NCBI GenBank assembly: GCA_037974335.1
Contig: CM075760.1
Span: forward strand, 61,200,515 to 61,264,514
Reading direction: 5' to 3'
DNA from: Prionace glauca
Lineage: Eukaryota > Chordata > Chondrichthyes > Carcharhiniformes > Carcharhinidae
Length of the DNA stretch: 64,000 nt
Shown here: piece after piece, positions 53,944-64,000 of the stretch
How positions within the stretch are numbered: the stretch's first letter is position 1
How the letters are laid out: each line of letters starts with the position of its first letter
Program-made: the position numbers and the translations under genes
The notes under the pieces: generated by a model
Database searches by the model: none
What the model saw: only the letters and a program-made list of their open reading frames with translations
What the model was told of the DNA's origin: nothing

Positions 53944-55515
53944 ACATAGAACATAGAACATAGAACATTACAGCACAAACAGGCCCTTCGGCCCTCGAGT
54001 TGCGCCGATCGCATCAACCCCACCAATCTATAGACCTATCTATAACTCCCAATCCCATTAAACCCCATATACTCATCCAGAAGTCTTTTAAAAGACCCCA
54101 GCGAGTTCGCCTCCACCACCGACGACGGCAGCCGATTCCAATCACTCACTACCCTCTAAGTGAAAAACTTACCCCTAACATCACCTCTGTACTTCCCTCC
54201 CCGCACCTTAAATCTGTGTCCTCTCGTAGCGACCATTTCAACCCGGGGAAATAGCCTCTGAGAGTCCACCCTATCTATTCCTCTCAACATTTTATAAACT
54301 TCTATCAGGTCGCCTCTCAACCTTCGCCTCTCCAGGGAAAAGAGTCCCAGCTCCCTCAACCTATCTTCATAAGGCATGCCTCCCAGTCCAGGCAACATCC
54401 TTGTAAATCTCCTCTGCACCCTTTCAATAGCTTCTACGTCTTTCCTATAGTGAGGCGACCAGAACTGCGCACAGTACTCCAAATGAGGCCTGACAAGGGT
54501 CCTGTAAAGTTGCAGCATTACCTCCCGACTCCTAAACTCAATCCCTCGATTAATGAAGGCCAGTACACCATACGCCTTCTTGACCACCTCCTCCACCTGC
54601 GAGGCCGATTTAAGAGTCCTGTGAACCCGGACCCCGAGATCCTTCTGCTCTTCAACGCTACTAAGACCCCTGCCCTTAATAGTGTACTCGTTCATCCCGT
54701 TGGTTCTGCCGAAATGGACTACTACACATTTATCCGCGTTGAAGTCCATCTGCCACTTCTCCGCCCATTCCTGCATCCTATCTATGTCCTGCTGCAACTT
54801 TTGACATCCTTCCAGACCATCCACAACACCGCCGACCTTCGTGTCATGAGCGAACTTGCTAACCCATCCCTCCACTTCCTCATCCAGGTCATTTATGAAA
54901 ATGACAAACAACAAGGGTCCCAGAACAGATCCCTGGGGCACCCCACTGGTGACTGACCTCCATTCCGAAAAAGACCCATCCACAACCACTCTCTGCCTTC
55001 TGCAGGCAAGCCAGTTCTGGATCCACAAGGTCAAAGGCCCTTGGATCCCATGCCCTCTCACCTTCTCAAGAAGTCTTGCATGGGGGACCTTATCAAAAGC
55101 CTTGCTGAAGTCCATGTACACTACGTCCACGGCACTTCCTTCGTCAATGTGTTCAGTCACATTATCGAAGAACTCAACTAGGCTCGTAAGGCACGACCTG
55201 CCCTTGACAAATCCATGCTGACTATTCCTGATCATGTCAAACCTCTCCAAATGGTCGTAAATCTTGTCCCTCAGAAGCCTCTCCATCAGCTTACCAACCA
55301 CTGAGGTCAGACTCACCGGGCGGTAATTTCCCGGGCTATCTCTGTTCCCTTTCTTGAAAATAGGGACTACATCCGCAATCCTCCAATCTTCCGGAACCTC
55401 TCCCGTCTCCATTGACGACGCAAAGATCATCGCCAAGGGCTCTGCAATCATTTCCCTGGCCTCCCACAGTATCCTGGGGTACATCCCATCTGGTCCCATA
55501 GCTGGCAATGGTTTA
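53944..55515 (-). mobile_element. CR1-type LINE, RT open but for one late stop
   Basis: TTCTATG tail at 53944-53970 (minus). RT frame 55508-54156: [69 protein letters not shown], and FAHDTK where FADDTK is expected, so a catalytic Asp is His. The thumb LVRPHLEYCAQFW follows. The frame closes at a TAG after FFT, where relatives have Gln, and the rest of the 3' coding end is readable beyond it. Not active. Confidence 0.92.
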
Positions 55516-55519
55516 GTGA

Positions 55520-57480
55520 AACTCCTCTGATCTATTATTTTAACAGATTAACTTTTTTTTTAAGATAAGAAGACAAGAACTGTGCACAATATTGTAGATA
55601 TGCCCACTGCCCTCGCCAACGGCCAAATTTCCGATCTATCTTTGTGCCGTTAGCACATTTAGCATTTATATCTTCATTCTCTTCATCACTGCAAAAATCA
55701 TCCCAATTATAAGTTTCTTCACAAATTCAGCCAGAATGTATTTGTTCAGGTCAGATCCAGTTTAATTAACTTGTTTGAGTTTTATGCTGAGTAACAGATA
55801 GTTTGTGAGTGTATTTCTCTTAATGGGCGTCCAAAAGTCATGTGATACTGTGCTGCACCGCAGCCTTGTGAGTAACTGTGGAGATCAGAGAATAAAATGG
55901 ATAGGAGCAACATGGATAGGAAATTGCCTGAGTGCCAGGAAACAATTCGTAGCTGTTTTTCGGAGTAGAACAAATCTTGCAGTCATGTTGCCAGGAAAAG
56001 GTTATATGAACATTGAAATTCACGACATAGTAATGCCCGAGAGCTTGAAGTGGAGGTCAGACTTTCAAAATCTGTGAACGATCCAAAACTTGGAAACATT
56101 GCCAACCATCAGTAGATCATTCAGAACTTCTGAACGCAAAAAGAAACTAATTGGTGGAATGGATGAGTAATTTGGATATTTATCCTATTGCAGAGAAAAG
56201 TCCTATGATTAGTTTTGTTCAGCAGAATTTGAAGAGAAAAATGGAAGTAATGAAAAGGCCATGAAAGTGAATATAGACGCCGAGGGACTGGAGTGAATAT
56301 GTATATAAATCATTCATGATGCAAGATTGGTATAATGAGCTAATAACTAAATTCAGTGCACAGTTAGTCATTTTGAGACTCTCATGCAATTTACAGTGTT
56401 TATTATAGATCAGAGTGAGTTAGGGCTCGAATTGTGCTGAATTAAACATTATAACAAGCAACTACATTTTAAATATACACAGAACACAATATAGAGGCAG
56501 GGTTCGGCTGGATTTCTAAACGGACTAAGGAAAAAAATGAGCGCGAAGGAATAGAAAATCCAGCGAAAAGTAGATATGTGTCCAATTATAATGAAATATT
56601 ATTTGATAATGTCTGGATGAGAGAATAGACAAATCTTTAAATCACTAAAATGCAAGGTTACACAATAATTAGCTTGTAATCGACATGTTCACTAGCCGGA
56701 AGGCAAGTATTAAATTCGCCATCCTTGGCCAGATTTCCCTGTGAATGTTACTCACAGAGATATTAACGCCATTCAGAACTAATTGTTCCCTTTCCATGGA
56801 AACAGGGAAATAATTATTCCTCAAACCTGCTGCACTAACCTTGAGATTAAAGTGATACAACAGCACCATCTGCTGGCGGACCACTGTAACTGCAGGTGCT
56901 AGTGCTTTTGAGTCTGCGAACCGGTTGCTGAAATATGAATATCGAACGATATTGTCCGCGATTGGAGTTTATAGAAGACTCTCGGCTGGTGTATTCGCCC
57001 TTTTTATAACCAGACACCGCAGATAAACCGTGTTCTTCATTTCCCATTGGGAGATAATGTCTGGAGATTGAAGTTGGGATTATTTGAAACTTCAACTGTA
57101 CATTCGATGCAGTTATCAGACGTTAATCAAATTCAGAATCTTAGTGGGTAAACATTTCTGCCCTCTGCAATTCGTTTGTCAGACATTTTCACAGTTTAGT
57201 CTTAAAAAAGGCATAAGGAAACACACACACACACACACAGAGGTATTGGAGCCTACAGAGAAACAGGGGGGGCATACACAGATTCAGGGATACATGTAGA
57301 TGGAGGGGCACACTAGATTCAGACGCAGACATATAGAGATCCTGGTAACTCTAAAGATACAAGGGCACGCACAGTATTAGAGGCATATACAATGTCTCAG
57401 CTTATACACGACCAAATTGTCTCTCGTAGTTCCAGACTTTTCAAGCAGGCAACTGTTTACCCGTGAATGCTGATAGTGAG
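55520..57480. other. No host gene seen; possible LINE trace
   Basis: About 2 kb, mostly AT-rich. 55805-56000 reads KSCDTVLHRSLVS and WIGNCLSARKQFV, which weakly resembles a LINE reverse transcriptase palm. A CA repeat lies at 57223-57240. A CTCF-like motif lies at 56862-56876. Confidence 0.4.
56862..56876 (-). promoter_or_regulatory. CTCF-like motif
   Basis: Minus strand CCAGCAGATGGTGCT, a good CTCF core match. No V end was recognised beside it. Confidence 0.45.
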
Positions 57481-57910
57481 AAAAATAGAAAAAATCCGTC
57501 CCTGGGTGGTCTCGAACCACCAACCTTTCAGTTAACAGCCGAACGCGTTGACCAATTGCGCCACAGAGACTGAAACAACAGCTGTTTAATATCTTCTAAA
57601 CTAGTGTGTCAATGACCACAATTCTATTTCTGAAAACCTGTTCTAGAACTGCAGCATGACAGCACTGTTTACAATTCTATACAAGTCTCTTTAGTTCCAT
57701 TGATCCTGCAGCACTGCTGTAGTGTGTTTCTCCTATGAACAGGTAAAATGAATCCGTATCTCTTATCACAGGCAGGAATTCAACGGGAGGGAAGGGAACT
57801 AACCACCAGTAGCCCAAAGATCCAATACTTTCCACTCAATCATCAATAAGACCATTCACAACTCACCTCCTTCCGAATATTGTGATCCATTTCCCTCAGG
57901 ATTTAGTTCC
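57480..57910 (-). repeat. Inverted copy of tRNA-Asn block
   Basis: Reverse complement of about 2869-3360, including the tRNA and its flank. Confidence 0.75.
57497..57570 (-). tRNA. tRNA-Asn (anticodon GTT)
   Basis: A 74-nt cloverleaf on the minus strand: acceptor GTCTCTG/CAGGGAC, anticodon loop CTGTTAA, T arm GGTGG TTCGAGA CCACC. One D-stem mismatch (A opposite C). Likely functional, or recently so. Confidence 0.85.
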
Positions 57911-57995
57911 AAGACTTAATATTTCCCTTGTTTTCCCCCAATTTTGACAGGAGATTCGCTTCAGTATACAGAGTGAACGGAGAAAGAAGAAGCTT

Positions 57996-58066
57996 TGCAT
58001 TGGCCGGGAATCGAACCCGGGCCTCCCGCGTGGCAGGCGAGAATTCTACCACTGAACCACCAATGC
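57996..58066 (-). tRNA. tRNA-Gly (anticodon GCC)
   Basis: A 71-nt cloverleaf on the minus strand. Acceptor GCATTGG/CCAATGC with discriminator A, anticodon stem with loop containing GCC (CTCGCCTGCCACGCGGGAG), and T arm CCCGG-type pairs with GTTCGATTC. All stems pair, so it looks functional. Confidence 0.93.
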
Positions 58067-58099
58067 TGCTCTTACTGGCGCTACCAACACATGGTCTCT

Positions 58100-58545
58100 C
58101 TTCCTTCACACTCGGCAGCATTGTAATTTCGTTACTTTGTCCTTTCATTCCCCAAATGCCCACAAATGCTCTCACTCAAATCTCATACGCAACATCGCAC
58201 AAGCCTCTCATGCTGTTAACACCTTCCTTTCATTCACAATCGCATCTCAAACTTTCACCCTTCCTCCAAAACACAAGCACTCTGCAACAATCCCCCTCTC
58301 ACACAGCCTCATTCTCCCAAATATGCCTCTGCTTCCTTCACATCAGTCTAAACATACTTAAAACGTGTTCAAATCATTTGCACACTTTATCTTACAGTCA
58401 ACTCATATCACTACAATACGCATCATGCCATTCTGCAAAAGCTTTAAATTACTACATTTCTTCAAAGCTGGTACCCAGTGCGACACCAGGCCAAGCTGCC
58501 ACTTTCAACACTTGATAACACCTATATAGGGTTACAATTTAGCTC
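58100..58545. other. No gene seen; C-rich
   Basis: C/T/A-rich sequence giving chance open frames (for example 57928-58515 across the tRNA-Gly). Nothing recognised. Confidence 0.45.
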
Positions 58546-58547
58546 GG

Positions 58548-58655
58548 AATGAGTTACAAAATAGGGCTTAGGAGAGCTAGTAGGGGGCATGAGAAGTCCT
58601 TGGCAAGTCGGATAAAGGAAAACCCCAAAGCTTTTTACTCTTACGTTAAAAATGC
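58548..58655 (+). mobile_element. LINE linker fragment
   Basis: Reads RRASRGHEKSLASRIKENPK and AFYSYVKNAL, typical of the region before the RT in CR1/L2-like ORF2. Confidence 0.65.
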
Positions 58656-59123
58656 ATTAAATCTTCATATATCGAGGCCAGTCTGCGACATCTGAAAGCG
58701 CTGAATCCAACCACGAGACCACCAGGATCCCATCTGCCTGATTCTCCCAGATACTGGTTACAGGAATGTGCACAGCGCCAATTGTCCGCACTCACACACT
58801 CCTTCCTGTCTGTTAAGATTTGAAATTGTTCATATTTTCACATTGGCTTCCAGTGTGATGAAAGCAGAGCTGTGATAAGCTGATGTTGTTCAGTGGATTT
58901 ACTGCAGTAAGGTTTATGTCAGTTCGATGCAAACATTGGTGTTTGAATGCGGTCAGTTACGGTGAAATTTAATGCAGTGGAAAGTAGCCTACTCGCTTTT
59001 ACAGGAGGAACCAGCAAAGGAAATATATATACGAATAATTGTGCAACGGGACTGATATTTCTCCCTGCTGTTCAAATTGGCACAAGTATTGATCCACGAT
59101 TTTCAGGCTGTGCGCACGTGTTA

Positions 59124-59195
59124 GGTTCTGTGGTGTAATGGTGAGCACTCTGGACTCTGAATCCAGCGATCCGAGTTCAAATCTCAGCAGAACCT
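59124..59195 (+). tRNA. tRNA-Gln (anticodon CTG)
   Basis: A 72-nt cloverleaf: acceptor GGTTCTG/CAGAACC, D arm GGTGTAATGGTGAGCAC, anticodon region TCTGGACTCTGAATCCAG giving CTG, T arm CCGAG TTCAAAT CTCAG with one C-A mismatch. Likely functional. Confidence 0.85.
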
Positions 59196-59464
59196 TGTTT
59201 TAATTTGCAAATACAGATGATGGATTGGCTGAAGGGCATTTCATTTCAGTTTATCACCAAGTCCTAATCGAGAGGAGAATTTGCCAGCCCGTTCAACTGC
59301 TGTTACTCAATTCAAGGGCAATTAGAGATGATCGTAAATGAATAAAGACAATCCCAATAATGGACCTTTTCCTTCCAAGTAAACGCAAACTTTTTCACAA
59401 TGTTTCTGCCTGAAACTTCCGAAACGTGGAGCTAATATGTAACAACTATCGCACTTTCCCATGT

Positions 59465-59530
59465 GGGCCGGTGGCGCAATGGGTAACGCGTCTGACTACG
59501 GATCAGAAAATTCTTGGTTCGCTCAGTGCA
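59465..59530 (+). pseudogene. tRNA-Arg (ACG) relic, 3' end decayed
   Basis: The first ~50 nt match tRNA-Arg-ACG (GTGGCGCAATGGGTAACGCG, then TCTGACTACGGATCAGA). The T arm and acceptor 3' strand are not conserved after TTGGTTCGCTCA. Confidence 0.75.
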
Positions 59531-59804
59531 AATTTTTAAAAGGTGTTCACAAATTCCTTGTTACTTTCGATGAAAAAGTTATTTAATAGCTTTATAATTA
59601 CTCAGGCAAGCATATTTTCAGCTTCTCTGGAGAAAGTAATGTTAGGAGATTGCTAATGAACAGCAACCGACTATTTTAAGTTATTTTTTTCCGGGAAAAA
59701 AATCATTTAATAAGATTAGGATATTAAATAAATGCTAACCTTAAATACATTTTGGACAGAATTCAACATGGCTTAGAGGATTTACACTATTTTGTAAATA
59801 TTTT

Positions 59805-60172
59805 CATAAAATTCAGCATTTCTGATTTTGCAGAAAGCATTTCAAGCTGAGGTCAGAGCAAAGATAATATGACTGTACCATCGAGATTCTGATCATATTC
59901 AGCACCAAAATGAAATCATACAGACTTCCCTCACCCTAGCATGTTTCAGATGGTGATTAACTATGTTAGTCTGCACCTAAACCTATTAAATTGTCTTGTA
60001 GACTGGATGACTTGCTGATATGTGCAGGTGTCAAAATAGGAAAGTTTCTTTCCTGGCAATGCATCAAACAATTTATCATTTCTAATTTGACACAAAGTAT
60101 TTGAGGCCGAGGCCAGAGCGAAGATACTATGGGTGTAACATCGAGAATTCAGATACTGTTCAGCAACAAAAT
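59805..60172 (+). repeat. Imperfect direct repeat pair
   Basis: 59805-59912 and 60068-60172 share the order GAAAGCATTTCAAG / AAAGTATTTGAGG, GAGGTCAGAGC / GAGGCCAGAGC, and CATCGAGATTC / CATCGAGAATTC. Together they look like a diverged tandem duplication. Confidence 0.6.
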
Positions 60173-60184
60173 GCTCCGGCCGAT

Positions 60185-60475
60185 GAAGGCATGCTTTAAG
60201 GTGCGAGGGGACAAGGTTTAAAGGAGATGGACATGGCAGATTGTTTGCACAAAGAGTAGTGGGTTCCTGGAACTCGCTGCCGGGGAGAGATAGTAGAAGC
60301 GGATGCAGTTGTGATTTTTACATCACTTGACAAATACATAAATAGGATGGGAATAGAGGGATATGGTCCCGGAAGGATAGAGGGTTTTAGTTAAGTCGGA
60401 CAGCATAGTCAGTGAAGGTTTGAATGGCCGAATGGTATGATCCTGGGCTGTAATTTTCTCTGTTCTTTGTACTGT
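60185..60475 (+). mobile_element. CR1-like 3' fragment
   Basis: Traces of LFAQRVVGSWNSLPGRDSR-like coding and GGGAATAGAGGGATATGGTC. Decayed. Related to the 44600-44960 piece. Confidence 0.6.
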
Positions 60476-60689
60476 CATTTTTCTTTACCCAAAACTGACC
60501 TTCAGACCCTGTAGCTCTGTATTTAACCAGTCCATCTCTGACACCTTCTCCACTCACACAACCCTGTGAGATGTCTTTACTGATCTTATTGTGGCATCAT
60601 GAGCGTTCCACATACAACATGACTTGTATCTATAAATTCTCATCTTGAACATTTCAATTGAAATTTCAAAGCAAGCAGAGCCTTTTAAG

Positions 60690-62775
60690 AACTTAAGAAC
60701 ATAAGAAGTAGGAGCAGAAGTAGGCCATCTAGCCCTTCGAGCCTGCCCCGCCATTCAATAAGATCATGGCTGATCTGAAGTGGATCAGTTCCACTTTCCC
60801 GCTTTCTCCCCATAACCCTTAATTCCCTTGCCTACCAAAAACTATCTACCCGTGACTTAAATATATTTAGCAAGGTAGCCTCCACCACTTTAACGGGCAG
60901 AGAATTCCAGAGATTCGCCACCCTTTGAGTGAAGAAGTTCCTCCTAAACTCCGTTCTAAACTGCTCCCCCCCCCCCTTATCTTGAGGCTGTGCCCTCTAA
61001 TCCTGCTATCCTTTCTAAGCGGGAAGAAACTCTCTACCTCTACCCTATCCATCCCTTTCATTATCTTATACGTCTCTATAAGATCCCCCCTCATCCTTCT
61101 AAACTCCAACAAGTACAGACCCAGTCTATTTAGTCTCTTTTCATAGTCCAACCCCCTCATCTCCGGTATCAGCCTAGTGAACCTCCTCTGCACTCCCTCC
61201 AAGGCCAAAATATCCTTGCGCAAGTGCGGCGACCAAAACTGCACACAGTACTCCAGCTGCGGCCTCACCAGTGCCCTGTACAGTTGCAGCAAGACCTCCC
61301 TGCTTTTATATTCTATCCCCCTCGCTATAAAGACCAGCATCCCATTCGCCTTCTTGATCACCTGCTTCACCTGCTGCACCTGCAGGCTGGGTTTTTGCGA
61401 CTCATGCACAAGGACCCCCAGGTCCCCCTGCACCATAGCATGCTGCAGCTTTTCGCCCTTTAAATAATAATTCCTTCTACTATTATTCCTGTCAAAGTGG
61501 ATAACCTCACACTTGCTAACATTGTATTCCATCTGCCAGGTCCTCGCCCACTCGCTCAGCCTATCTAGATCCCTCTGCAGACTTTCCACACCCTCCGCAC
61601 TGTTTGCTTTTCCACTCATCTTTGTGTCATCAGCAAATTTTGACATCCTACACTCAGCCCCCTCCTCCAGATCATCTATATAAATGGTAAATAGCTGAGA
61701 CCCCAGCACCGATCCCAGGGGCACTCCACTAGTTACCAACCGCCAATCAGAATAGCACCCATTGATACCAACTCTCTGCCTCCTATTAGACAGCCTATTC
61801 ACGCTAACACCTTACCCCCAACTCCATGCACCCTAACCTTCTGAAGCAACCTTTTGTGTGGCACCTGATCAAACGTCTTCTGAAAATTGAGAAACACCAC
61901 ATCCACTGGTTCCCCTCTGTCTACCGCACTAGTCACATCCTCATAGAATTCCAATAAATTTATCAAACACGACTTCCCCTTAACGAATCCATGCTGCGTC
62001 TGCTCTATCAAACAATTCTTCTCTAGGTGCCTCGCTATTTTTTCTTTGATGACAGATTCCAGCATTTTTCCAACAACACACATTAAACTAAGCGGCCTAT
62101 AATTCCCTGCCTTTTACCTGTTACCTTTTTTAAACAGTGGCGTAACATTAGCCGTTTTCCAATCTTCCGGCACTTCCCCGGAATCCAGCGAAGTTTGGTA
62201 AATAATCACTAAGGCATCTACTATCACCTCTGCCATTTCCTTCAGAACCCTGGGATGCATTCCATCCAGTCCTGGGGACTTGTCCACCATCAGTCCCGCT
62301 AGTCGATCAAGCACTACCTCTCTAGTGACAGTGATCGCATTCAGGCCCCCAACTCCTACCATCCTTCTATCTTTAATATCCGGCAAACTATTCACGTCCT
62401 CCTCCGTGAAGACTGAGGCAAAAAACTTATTTAAGGCCTCAGCCATTTCCTCATCTTCCACCACTAAATCCTCCCTCTCATCCTCTAAGGGTCCAACATT
62501 CACTCTAGCCAGCCTCCTCCCCTTTATATATTTGTAAGAACTCTTACTGTCCTTTTTTATATTTAGTGCTAGTTTAGCTTCATGGTCTATCTTTCATTTC
62601 TTTATCAACTTCTTAGTTATTCTTTGTTGATTTTTAAACCTCTCCCAATCTTCTACTCGCCCACTACTTTTGGCCACTCTGAACACATCAGCTTTTAATT
62701 TAATACTCTCCTTTATTTCCTTCGATAACCACGGCTGATTATCCCTTCTCCTACGTTCCTTCTTTACCATTGGAA
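60690..62775 (-). mobile_element. CR1-type LINE (TTCTTATG type), frameshifted
   Basis: On the minus strand, from 5': an endonuclease/RT linker (to about 62530), NVGPLEDEREDLVVEDEEMAE, DKSPGLDGMHPRVLKEMAEV, then across a frame change GFVKGKSCLINLLEFYEDV, and across another QRVGINGCYSDW, SGVPLGSVLGSQLF, the catalytic FADDTK, LVRPQLEYCVQFWSPH. The 3' end is at about 60690 with the AACATAAG-type tail. At least two frameshifts. It abuts the GC-rich module at 62780. Confidence 0.9.
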
Positions 62776-63006
62776 TTTATTTCTGCTGAGCTTTTTGAGC
62801 AGAATGGTTCGGATTCCCATCCCCTTTTAATGTGGACAAGTTGTCTCTGATTTCCCTACAGAGGTTGTCTATTAAACAATGGCTGAACACAGCGGGTGAA
62901 TGTGAGAAGCTGAAGTTTCCAGTTGAAGAGGTTCCCAGTGTCTCTGAGCAGCTGAACTAGGGAAGCCTTTGGGCAGAGACTGCGCTGCTGCTATTTCCCT
63001 TCCTGG

Positions 63007-63021
63007 CCACCGGGGGTCGCT
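63007..63021 (+). promoter_or_regulatory. CTCF-like motif, right module
   Basis: CCACCGGGGGTCGCT on the plus strand, mirror of 18168-18182. Confidence 0.45.
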
Positions 63022-63087
63022 GTAACACGCCCGGGCGCTGCTCCGCCCAGTGTCACCTCTTGCCCTCTCCGGCCCGGCCGCTGCTCG

Positions 63088-63148
63088 TTGGCGGAACATC
63101 CGGGTCCTGAAAACAGGCGGGGACAGCCGCCATATTGCAGTGACGTCA
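63088..63148. promoter_or_regulatory. Promoter-like core, right module
   Basis: CCAAT-like GTTGGCGGAACATCCGGG with an ETS site, YY1-type GCCGCCATATTG (63126-63137), and a perfect CRE TGACGTCA (63141-63148). The left module has the CRE variant TGACATCA. Confidence 0.55.
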
Positions 63149-63158
63149 CCGTCTTCCC

Positions 63159-63184
63159 CGCCCCCCCCCCCCCCCCCCCCCCCC
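63159..63184 (+). repeat. Poly-C run
   Basis: About 26 C residues. The corresponding place in the left module lacks a long run. Its length is prone to sequencing or assembly error. Confidence 0.9.
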
Positions 63185-63539
63185 TCGCCCCAGAGGAAAA
63201 AGCGACGGTTCAGAAATGTAGAAAGTGAAAGAAATTACCACCCGGAAATCCCGCCCGGAGCGGAATTAAAATTAAATAAAATACATATTTTTATAAAAAG
63301 GCAGGTGGCGGAACTGCGCATGTGCTGTAGTATTTTCCCAGAGCGCACCGCGCGGGTGTGATTGAAAAACAGACGGAATAAAAAAAAATGATTTTCCCGA
63401 ATGGAGAAGGAACCGAAAGTTTGACGGGTGAGGATGTGAATAATAATCATCAAGATTCAACATATATTAAAAATTAATGTAACTGTCTGGGCGCATGTGC
63501 AGAAGTGGAATTCCCCCAGAGAGCAGCGCGCGGGACGTC

Positions 63540-63600
63540 GTCTCCCCTGGCAACGCAAGATGGCCGCCGGCCGTCTCCCCTGGCAACGCAAGATGGCCGC
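63540..63600 (-). repeat. 33-bp YY1-motif minisatellite, two units
   Basis: CAAGATGGC at 63556 and 63589, 33 bp apart, with TGGCAACG spacers. These match the left module units, but only two copies are present. Confidence 0.9.
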
Positions 63601-63834
63601 TGGCGGTGGGTGTGATTGTGGCGCAGGCACAGTGAGGTCTGCCTGCAGCCCATTGTCCAGATTGCCCCCCAGTGGATGTGGTGGGGATGGTGCAGCAGAT
63701 GGAGCAACAATCCTAGTTTCAATGGGGGGAGAGAAGCTGCAATGCTGCTCCCTGTTGTTCACTCCTCTCCCCAGTCTCAGCATTGCAGAGTGTTTAAACA
63801 AGAGGGTGCATTGTCACAGCGGCACCTTGACCTG

Positions 63835-64000
63835 CAGTTTAAGTTTATTTATTAATGTCACTAATAAGTCAGCTTACATTAACACTGCAATGAAGTTACT
63901 GTAAGAATTCCCCTAGTCTCCACATTCCTGTTGTGGTAACACTAAGGGAGAATTTAAGCACAGCCCAATGCCCCCTAATCCAGCACGTCTTTCAGACTGG
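63835..64000 (-). mobile_element. SINE with CACTAATAAATAAA tail (partial)
   Basis: Mirror of the SINE at 16950-17216. It runs to the window end. Confidence 0.75.

Larger units (their letters stand above)
62786..64000. repeat. Right arm of GC-rich inverted module
   Basis: Mirror of 17050-18410 and continues past the window end. Contains a CTCF-like site (63007-63021), an ETS/CCAAT/CRE/YY1 core (63080-63150), a poly-C run, two YY1 minisatellite units, the GCAATGCTGCTCCCTG block and the SINE tail. Confidence 0.88.

Noticed and set aside
57928-58515. 195-codon open frame
   Set aside because: It runs antisense through a tRNA-Gly gene and then low-complexity C/T/A-rich sequence, with no recognisable domain.
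59465-59530. Functional tRNA-Arg gene
   Set aside because: The T arm and acceptor 3' strand do not pair or match, so it was listed as a relic.
1-64000. J, D or constant segments of a receptor
   Set aside because: I looked for FGxG-type J motifs with 12-bp RSSs and for C-domain exons on both strands and recognised none. A short D or J could have escaped a visual scan.
1-64000. LTR retroelements, retrovirus copies or Polintons
   Set aside because: No paired long terminal repeats, gag, env or capsid-like frames were recognised. The RT frames are all of the non-LTR CR1 type.

Overview
The window looks like part of a T-cell receptor alpha/delta (TRA/TRD) variable-gene region from a cartilaginous fish, most likely a shark. 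The evidence is a series of split V genes, each with a short leader exon ending in a phase-1 GT donor, then a V exon of about 304-310 bp with Ig-fold Cys/Trp/Tyr-Tyr-Cys landmarks, then a recombination signal (RSS) with a ~23-bp spacer. Germline V ends read CALRP, CALSP, CAFR or CAQNL. The repeat load (young CR1-type LINEs with TTCTATG or TTCTTATG tails and tRNA-headed SINEs) fits elasmobranchs. No D, J or constant segment was recognised.

Layout. 1-7.7 kb: V1 (cut by the window edge), its long duplicated 3' flank, a tRNA-Asn gene, a tRNA-Glu-like copy split by a LINE, and a CR1. 8.1-15.2 kb: V2 and V3 on the minus strand (V3 broken), a V relic, and nested CR1/SINE debris. 16.3-18.7 kb: a perfect hairpin, a GC-rich promoter-like module with a 33-bp YY1-motif minisatellite, and an inverted piece of the V1-type flank. 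19.7-29.4 kb: V4 and V5 (+), a V relic (+), V7 pseudogene, V6 and V8 (-), and truncated V9 (+). V5 and V6 are the arms of an inverted duplication. 30.7-37 kb: V10, interrupted by a CR1 LINE, and a second copy of the V1-type flank. 38.2-49.1 kb: a two-exon GPR139-like GPCR on the minus strand whose ~9.7-kb intron is packed with LINE and SINE fragments. 50.6-53.8 kb: V11 and the third copy of the V1-type cassette. 53.9-62.8 kb: a CR1, a stretch without genes, a tRNA cluster (Asn, Gly, Gln and an Arg relic), and another CR1. 62.8-64 kb: an inverted second copy of the GC-rich promoter-like module, running off the window end.

How it fits together. Intact V genes (V2, V4, V5, V6, V8, V11, plus V1 as far as seen) lie in both orientations, so some would have to join by inversion and others by deletion, depending on where the J-C cluster is. 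V promoters often hold CRE-like sites. Some V ends, and the two GC-rich modules, hold CTCF-like and YY1-like motifs, which are architectural in mammalian antigen-receptor loci. Segmental duplication (three V1/V10/V11 cassettes, one V5/V6 palindrome, one inverted module pair 45 kb apart) and retroposons shaped the region. The observations I rate highest are the inverted YY1-rich module pair, CTCF-like motifs at a constant distance behind two V RSSs, and a V exon that runs in frame into a LINE reverse transcriptase.
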